The translations under genes were made by a program, and so were the position numbers. From JBGQAS01 sp964498605 (lineage in GTDB: Bacteria; Chloroflexota; Anaerolineae; Anaerolineales; Anaerolineaceae), in assembly GCA_964498605.1 (NCBI GenBank), contig CAZCHK010000072.1, positions 1-8,525 on the forward strand: a stretch of DNA of 8,525 nucleotides. The letters are read 5' to 3'. This document shows positions 6,001-8,525 of the stretch, piece by piece. Each line of letters begins with the position of its first letter. Within the stretch, counting starts at the first letter, position 1. The notes beneath the pieces are model-generated. The model ran no database searches and was not told the origin of the DNA. It worked only from the letters and a program-made list of their open reading frames with translations.

Positions 6001-8525
6001 CGGAAGCGGGGACGACGGCTTCTTCTTCCTGGGCAGCGGCTCGCTGAGCGGAGGTTTGCTGGGCGGCTCGGATGATGACAGCGTGGATTACGCCGGTTTT
6101 GGATCCAGCCTCACGATCGACATGGAGTCGGGCTCCGCCACGAGCCTGCCCGCATTTGACGGGATCGAACGCTTCACCGGTTCAGTTTTTGCCGACATCC
6201 TCCAGGGCAAGGCCGCCGGTTCGACCTTTGATATCACCGGCGCGGATGCCTTCACCGTAGATGGCGTGGCCTTCTCTTCCATCGAAAGCGTGCTGGGCAG
6301 TAATTCCGCCAGCGACACTTTCCACTTCCAGGACGGTTCCTCTTTGAGCGGATTCCTGGATGGCGGTCCCGGACTGTTTGACGACACCCTGGACTTCTCC
6401 AGTTACAGCTCGCCGCGCAGCGTAACGCTGGACGGGCTTGGCAGCGTGGATGGGTTTACCGGGATCGCGGGGATCATTCCGGCGGGCTTTGACAACATCA
6501 ATACCCTGATCGGCTCCGCGCTGCCCGGGGATACCTTCACCGGACTGAACACGGATTCGTTCTACGACCTGGCCACAGCCACCTACACGGACGCAGCCAG
6601 CACGCGCGCGATCACGTTTGCAGGTTTTGACAACCTGAACGGCGGAAGCGCCAGCGACACATTTGACATGCCCGGCAATTCCAGCTACTCTCTCAATGGT
6701 GGAGCGGGGAACGATTCCTTCACCTTCTATGACGACACAGCGCTGACTGGCTTGATCGATGGCGGCAGCGGCATCGACGCGCTGGATTACAGCCTTGTCA
6801 CGATCGACGTGACCGTCAACTTCGCGCTCGGCACGGCTACGGGCGTGAACGGCGGGGCCACTCTGGGGAGTGTGCTGAATGTTGAGAACTTCATCGGCGG
6901 TTCCGGCACCAACACCATCACCGGCGACGCGGGTGACAACACCTACTACTTCTTTGACGGCTGGAGCAATACCTTCGTCGATGAGAGCCCGGCCAGCGGC
7001 GGAGGCGGCAACGACACGCTCGATTTCTCCGGCGTGACGGCTGGCGGCAGCGGTTCGCTGACCTTCACCTTCAACGGCACCACTTACACTATCTCCAACA
7101 CGGTCACCCCGAACACGGTCACGACCGACAATTACGTCGAAAACTTCATCGGCGGACCGACCGACGACAGCTTCGTTTTCAGCAGCGGCGCGGTGGTACC
7201 CGGTGTCATCAATGGCGGCGGGGGACAGGATTCCCTGGATTACAGTGGGTATGGATCCGGGCGGTCGTTTGTCCTGGAAGGGATCGGCAGCACGGACGGC
7301 TTCCAGGGCACGGAGACGACCATCCTGGGTGGTTTTGACAATATCAACGAGATCATCGGCACGACGCTTTATATCGACCTGCTCACGAACGCGCTCGGAC
7401 AGGACGCATCCTGGACCTTGTCCAACACAGACGACACCTTCACCAGCCTCACCCGCGACCTGACCTTCTCGGAGATCGAGAACCTGATGGGCGGGAGCGC
7501 TGCAGACACGTTCACGTTCCTGAACGGCGCGCTGCACGACGGTACCCTGTCCGGCGGGGCAGGCATGGACACGCTTGACGCCCATCTGTACACGACACCC
7601 GTTCAGATCAACCTGGGCAGCCTGCCTCTGGTGGTAGGACTGGATACCTACGCTCCCAGCTCTGCCAGCATGATCAGTTTTGGGGCAGGTGGCAAGCTGA
7701 TCGGCATTGAGAATGTCACCGGCGGAACGGGCGCGGACATCATCAACGGCAGTGATGCTGGCAATGTCCTGGATGGCCAGGACGGCAACGACATCATCTA
7801 CGGCGCCGCGGGCGATGACACCATCATCGGCGGCGCGGGGGATGATGAACTGTACGGCGGTGCGGGCAACGACACGTTCAGATTTGTGGATGGGTGGGGA
7901 TTGGACAACCTCTACGAAGATCCCGGCGCGGGCAGCGACACGATGGACTTCAGCCTGGTTGCAGCTGATCTCGAGGTCACGCTGGGTGGGATCACGGTCA
8001 CCGACAACGGTCTGCCTGCCAGCATCGCCACGCACGCCGGGGCTGACATTGAGATCGTTCGCACCGGTCTGGGCAGCGATATGTTCAACATCCTGGCCGG
8101 GTCGCAGGCGGTCTCGCTCTACGGTGGCTCGGGCGCGGACAGCTACATTTTTGCTGACGGCGCAGCCATCACAGGACTCATCGACGGGCAGACCGGCCAT
8201 GACACGCTCGACTTCACGGCCTGGAACGATGACATCAATCTGGTCCTTACCTCACTGGGCGCGCTGGATGGATTCAGTGGCACGATCAGCGGGTTGACGG
8301 GCACCTTCGATAACATTGACCAGGTGCTGGCTGGGACGGGTAGCAACAGCCTGACCGGAGCCAATGGAAACGCCACCTTCGAGCTGGATGGCAGCGACCG
8401 CTACTGCGCGCCGAACTGCACCAGCGGCCAGGATCTGGCCTTCTCCGGATTCCAGACCCTGATCGGCGGGACTGGAGCCGATACATTTGACATTTACGGA
8501 AGCCGCACCTTTACCCTGTTGGGTG
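1..8525 (+). CDS. Giant RTX-type calcium-binding repeat protein, internal fragment (both ends outside window)
   Basis: One uninterrupted frame runs from base 2 to base 8524 (2841 codons, no stop). Base 1 and base 8525 belong to codons that continue outside. The first residues (VNFITGGDGVDVLRGL) are already mid-module, so there is no start, ribosome binding site or signal peptide here. The protein is Gly/Asp/Ser/Thr/Asn-rich and strongly acidic, with about six Lys and four Cys. It contains seven patches of GGxGxDxxx nonapeptides, which in the RTX family bind calcium and form a parallel beta-roll. Between them lie about 28 divergent cassettes of about 100 residues (IENLxGG, DDTFxF, DGGxGxDTLDYS, FDNINxIIGS, STWxI) and six copies of a WG domain. 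RTX proteins are usually exported by type I secretion through a C-terminal signal, which is not visible here. The likely role is a giant surface adhesin, matrix or S-layer-like protein; that is inference. No enzyme domain or transmembrane segment is visible. Being coding and RTX-like is near certain; the exact function is unknown. Confidence 0.95.
2..1534 (+). repeat. Cassette block 1 (residues 1-511), mostly long-connector cassettes
   Basis: This block starts mid-module and holds three long-connector cassettes and one short one. IENL-like elements lie near residues 45-48 (FETLVG), 188-191 (IEDLHGG), 321-324 (IDTLIG) and 443-445 (DHLYAG), each followed by a DxFxF-like strand. The long connectors are IDDFNASE (117-124), DGEGFDGTE (257-265) and DGDGFTGTE (378-386). 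Each sits about 10-20 residues after an Arg in the pattern Yxx(S/P/A)R (R107, R249, R369). FxNI strands follow each one (FFNIQRILGS, FYNIDYILG, FSYINQILGS), then Trp or Phe strands (ATWDI, STWTL, STFTI). The final cassette has the short connector TVNLLNGSATGV and ends in FENITGS, which leads into RTX patch 1. The copies are clearly related but too diverged at base level to be recent duplicates. Confidence 0.8.
1535..1654 (+). repeat. RTX nonapeptide patch 1 (residues 512-551)
   Basis: Four RTX-like units read GSIYADSLT, GDDLDNVIT, a 12-residue irregular unit GLADDGGDDLLY, and GLAGNDRYV followed by F. The Gly-x-x-x-Asp spacing is that of haemolysin-type calcium-binding repeats, in which the Asp side chains bind Ca2+ between turns of a beta-roll. 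The third unit carries a three-residue insertion that would break the regular roll. The patch follows a short-connector cassette (FENITG) and runs straight into WG domain 1. Confidence 0.75.
1658..1807 (+). other. WG domain copy 1 (residues 553-602)
   Basis: The copy begins DNWGTDIISDSAGDDTFDFS (553-572). A region rich in hydrophobic/Thr strands with VTFGL and LIVTNG follows, up to the next IEHLLGG element at 603. Trp555 to the next IENL-like element is 48 residues. The opening resembles the strand pair that follows RTX arrays in many haemolysin-type proteins (compare the family of Pfam HCBP_related), but I cannot assign it to a named family from sequence alone. It probably caps the preceding beta-roll. 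Confidence 0.6.
1808..3013 (+). repeat. Cassette block 2 (residues 603-1004)
   Basis: IENL-like elements occur at 603-606 (IEHLLGG), 698-700 (EELIG), 784-786 (ENLAGG) and 901-905 (EIHGG). Long connectors occur at 635 (DGYAGSE), 726-734 (DGQGFSGTE) and 835-841 (DGFSGYE). The first two follow R624 and R718; the third lacks the Arg. FxNI strands are FDNINLIIGS and FANIDILVLG, and the Trp or Tyr strands are STYSV, STWEI and YTWEI. The last cassette uses the short connector IGVNLDS, followed by an unusual Pro/Ala-rich loop (PTLLPARSAPA, about 938-948). It ends in IESATGG, which enters RTX patch 2. Confidence 0.8.
3014..3121 (+). repeat. RTX nonapeptide patch 2 (residues 1005-1040), four units
   Basis: There are four contiguous nine-residue units without gaps: GGAGADVLI, GSAGANTLN, GGIGDDLLI, GLGGDDIYL. 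They fit the RTX consensus GGxGxDxLx well, and the second is the weakest. The expected structure is two turns of calcium-bound parallel beta-roll. The patch is preceded by a short-connector cassette (IESATGG) and followed immediately by WG domain 2. Confidence 0.88.
3128..3325 (+). other. WG domain copy 2 with a Cys-pair insertion (residues 1043-1108)
   Basis: The copy begins DNWGMDTIIEEAGGGNDT and reaches LAFS at 1061-1064. The next IENFTGG element starts at 1109. This is the longest of the six copies (64 residues from Trp to the IEN element). The extra length falls in the loop that carries CPTGTC (C1089 and C1094), one of only two cysteine-bearing places in the window. The YTPTGADLLFTRG strand matches the VTFGL...VTNG strand of copy 1. 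Confidence 0.6.
3265..3282 (+). other. Cysteine pair CPTGTC (residues 1089-1094)
   Basis: Two cysteines separated by four residues lie in the middle of WG domain 2, between the LLFTRG strand and the GNQIENF strand. The other five copies have no Cys here. In an exported protein such a close pair could form a small-loop disulfide. Metal binding is unlikely with only two ligands. That the Cys are present is certain; the bond is inference. Confidence 0.5.
3326..3913 (+). repeat. Cassette block 3 (residues 1109-1304)
   Basis: Two cassettes. The first has IENFTGG (1109), GDDRLVL, FDGGLGTDRLDYSLHSTAR with R1151, the long connector LTGLGTQDGFSGT (DGF 1162-1164), FNNLNEVLGS and SQYHI. The second has SIENLIGGSLDDTFLF (1221-1236), INGSDGSDTLDYSNY, the short connector VNLTLGTATGT and SNIENFTGS (1280-1288), which leads into RTX patch 3. 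This block shows the long-then-short order most compactly and is a good reference for defining module boundaries. Confidence 0.82.
3914..4075 (+). repeat. RTX nonapeptide patch 3 (residues 1305-1358), six perfect units
   Basis: Six consecutive nine-residue units occur without a gap: GTAGRDIIY, GMGGDDILI, GLGGDDDIY, GGEGDDLLV, GGSGSDLLD, GGSGNDTIS. This is one of the two best RTX arrays in the window and by itself supports the haemolysin-type calcium-binding assignment. Unlike the other patches it is not followed by a WG domain. A 45-residue spacer leads directly to RTX patch 4. Confidence 0.95.
4037..4309 (+). repeat. Near-identical 30-base direct repeat linking RTX patches 3 and 4
   Basis: Bases 4037-4066 and 4280-4309 differ at two of 30 positions by my reading. 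They encode DLLDGGSGND and DLLDGGSGSD at the ends of RTX patches 3 and 4. Most other module copies in this gene are diverged at the base level, so this points to a local, more recent duplication or conversion. The listed span runs from the first copy to the second and includes the unrelated sequence between them. Confidence 0.6.
4076..4210 (+). repeat. Short-connector spacer cassette between RTX patches 3 and 4 (residues 1359-1403)
   Basis: After the SYDYTDP strand there is a Tyr-rich loop (SMYYGN), the short connector AGVVIDLASGTAVSAE and ADIENVTGS, which opens RTX patch 4. It is the minimal version of the short cassette, with no DDTFxF hairpin of its own. It shows that the short connector plus IEN-TG element alone accompanies an RTX patch. 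Confidence 0.7.
4211..4318 (+). repeat. RTX nonapeptide patch 4 (residues 1404-1439), four units
   Basis: The units are GSQFDDQIT, GDSMDNIIE, GRGGDDLLD and GGSGSDLYV, followed by F. The first two are degenerate and the last two match the consensus. The patch runs straight into WG domain 3 (TNNWGND). Together with patch 3 it forms a doublet not seen elsewhere in the window. Confidence 0.85.
4325..4480 (+). other. WG domain copy 3 (residues 1442-1493)
   Basis: The copy begins NNWGNDQLTADAGGTDTLDF and is followed by Ser. The strand region DVDLTFGIL and SLVVIG leads to IENLVSG at 1494, 50 residues after Trp1444. Spacing and motif order match copies 1, 4 and 6. Confidence 0.62.
4481..5356 (+). 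repeat. Cassette block 4 (residues 1494-1785)
   Basis: IENL elements occur at 1494 (IENLVSG), 1603 (IENLAGG) and 1706 (VENLTGG). The first cassette has a degenerate long connector (LTGEGSLTGFSG) with neither the Arg nor the Glu, then FDNISSV and STWNID. The second has the short connector VSVNLEGGTATGVGG but continues into FANIGHLTGS and DFNIT. The third has a Leu-rich version (VQVNLDTVDVTIG) and a longer Ala/Thr segment, ending in AIQNVVSG, which enters RTX patch 5. Hairpins SxDTFAF and ADDRFIF follow the second and third IENL elements. Confidence 0.78.
5357..5464 (+). repeat. RTX nonapeptide patch 5 (residues 1786-1821), four units
   Basis: The units are SGTGDDVVI, GSSQANIFT, DNGGTDIFS and GGAGDDTYI. 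The outer two are good matches to the consensus; the second lacks the Asp. The patch is preceded by a short-connector cassette (IQNVVSG) and followed by WG domain 4 (FNPGWGTGD). Confidence 0.8.
5468..5623 (+). other. WG domain copy 4 (residues 1823-1874)
   Basis: The copy begins NPGWGTGDEVLDSAGSDTMD and continues FS. The strand region LLVNLDSGIFSVSTGG and VSHSGYT leads to IENLIGG at 1875, 49 residues after Trp1826. It has one extra residue in the opening (WGTGDE, not WGxDxI). Its LLVNLDSG strand resembles the short connector, which suggests that WG domains and short cassettes share a beta-strand ancestry. Confidence 0.6.
5624..6895 (+). repeat. Cassette block 5 (residues 1875-2298)
   Basis: This is the longest stretch between RTX patches after block 1. 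IENL-like elements occur at 1875 (IENLIGG), 1996 (ANLNGG), 2094 (IESVLGS) and 2210 (DNLNGG), and VENFIGG (2294) closes the block. Two cassettes have short connectors running into FxNI strands (FDLAGSTSTGLSG with FNNIQSLIGT; TIDMESGSATS with FDGIERFTGS). One has the long connector with its Arg (R2139, LDGLGSVDGFTG, FDNINTLIGS). The last has the short connector VNFALGTATGV, which leads into RTX patch 6. STW-like strands are replaced by DIFHID, STFDIT and SFYDLA. Confidence 0.78.
6896..6949 (+). repeat. RTX nonapeptide patch 6 (residues 2299-2316), two degenerate units
   Basis: Only two units, GGSGTNTIT and GDAGDNTYY, followed by F. The Asp at the key position is Asn in the first unit. The context is nevertheless the standard one: a short-connector cassette and VENFIGG before, and the WG-domain position after. 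I read it as a shrunken RTX patch and not as a chance match. Confidence 0.55.
6956..7135 (+). other. WG domain copy 5, degenerate opening (residues 2319-2378)
   Basis: The opening is DGWSNTFVDESPASGGGGND and continues TLDFS (2339-2343). The Gly after Trp is Ser and the Asp of WGxD is absent, but the GxDTLDFS element and the Thr-rich strand region (LTFTFNGTTYTISN) are kept. VENFIGG follows at 2379, 58 residues after Trp2321. It is paired with the smallest RTX patch, consistent with decay of the pair together. Confidence 0.55.
7136..7720 (+). repeat. Cassette block 6 (residues 2379-2573)
   Basis: Two cassettes. The first has VENFIGG, DDSFVF, INGGGGQDSLDYSGYGSG with R2421, the long connector LEGIGSTDGFQGTE, FDNINEIIGT and ASWTL. 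The second has SEIENLMGGSAADTFTF (2490-2506), SGGAGMDTLDAHLY, the short connector VQINLGSLPLVVG and IGIENVTGG, which enters RTX patch 7. The long-then-short order and length closely match block 3 (about 195 residues each), so these two blocks may be an orthologous module pair within the gene. Confidence 0.82.
7721..7882 (+). repeat. RTX nonapeptide patch 7 (residues 2574-2627), six units
   Basis: Six contiguous nine-residue units occur: GGTGADIIN, GSDAGNVLD, GQDGNDIIY, GAAGDDTII, GGAGDDELY, GGAGNDTFR. Five match the RTX consensus closely. This array is equal in length to patch 3, but it is followed directly by WG domain 6. It supports calcium-dependent folding of this part of the protein. Confidence 0.95.
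7889..8047 (+). other. WG domain copy 6 (residues 2630-2682)
   Basis: The copy begins DGWGLDNLYEDPGAGSDTMD and continues FS. The strand region DLEVTLGGITVTDNG leads to an IEIVRTG element at 2683, 51 residues after Trp2632. The Tyr-Glu-Asp in WGLDNLYED aligns with the acidic positions of WGMDTIIEE in copy 2. Confidence 0.62.
8048..8524 (+). repeat. Cassette block 7 (residues 2683-2841), runs off the right edge
   Basis: The block opens with IEIVRTGLGSDMFNI and a YGGSGADSYIF hairpin, then IDGQTGHDTLDF. The long connector LTSLGALDGFSGT follows without the conserved Arg or Glu. FDNIDQVLAGT and ATFELDGSD come next, then the Cys-bearing loop RYCAPNCTSG and FQTLIGGTGADTFDI. The window ends inside the next hairpin (RTFTLLG), so the repeat region continues beyond base 8525. 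Confidence 0.78.
8405..8419 (+). other. Cysteine pair CAPNC (residues 2802-2806)
   Basis: Two cysteines with three residues between them lie in the loop between the STWxI-type strand (ATFELDGSD) and the FSGFQTLIGG element. In other cassettes the same loop reads, for example, ERYITGGFDLD or NTYSSGSRSLD, with no Cys. A small-loop disulfide in an extracellular protein is plausible but is inference. Confidence 0.5.

Noticed and set aside
7707..8297. 196-codon + strand open frame in another phase
   Set aside because: It overlaps RTX patch 7 and WG domain 6 in a different frame. Its Arg/Ser/Thr/Met-rich translation is typical of a shifted reading of this repeat and matches no family.

Overview
The whole window is the interior of one giant protein-coding gene on the + strand. 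Reading from base 2, the frame stays open for 2841 codons (bases 2-8524) with no stop. It enters mid-module at the left edge and leaves mid-module at the right edge, so both the start and the stop lie outside. There is no intergenic DNA, RNA gene, promoter, terminator, CRISPR array or insertion sequence. Below, residue n is the codon starting at base 3n-1.

The visible part, roughly 290 kDa, is an extremely acidic, Gly/Asp/Ser/Thr/Asn-rich repeat protein. I count only six lysines and four cysteines. It belongs to the broad class of giant secreted RTX-type (haemolysin-type calcium-binding) surface proteins or adhesins. The sequence does not allow a gene name. The organism is a bacterium with GC-rich DNA (about 60% by eye, with G/C preferred at third codon positions). 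Giant genes of this type occur in Chloroflexota, Planctomycetota, Cyanobacteria and Proteobacteria, and the window does not decide between them.

The protein is built at three levels. (1) Seven patches of RTX nonapeptides (GGxGxDxxx), about 30 copies, start at bases 1535, 3014, 3914, 4211, 5357, 6896 and 7721. (2) About 28 longer cassettes average about 100 residues. They are marked by an IENLxGG..DDTFxF strand pair, then LxGxIDGGxGxDTLDYSxY, then one of two connectors. The long connector is LTGLGxxDGFSGTE and the short one is VNLxxGTATG. In most cassettes an FxNIxxIxGS strand and an STWxI strand follow. (3) A super-period of about 310-495 residues is set by a 50-65 residue domain that begins NWGxDxI and contains GxDTLDFS.

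The modules follow an order. Every RTX patch is preceded by a short-connector cassette ending in an IEN-TG-like element. Six of the seven patches are followed at once by the WG domain, which is always followed by a new IENL-like element. Long-connector cassettes never lead directly into an RTX patch. I infer an extended calcium-stiffened beta-solenoid exported to the cell surface or medium. The secretion signal, anchor and any ligand-binding head would lie outside the window.

Long open frames on the - strand (notably 6182-8200 and 1391-2710) are codon-for-codon mirrors of this gene and are not annotated as genes.
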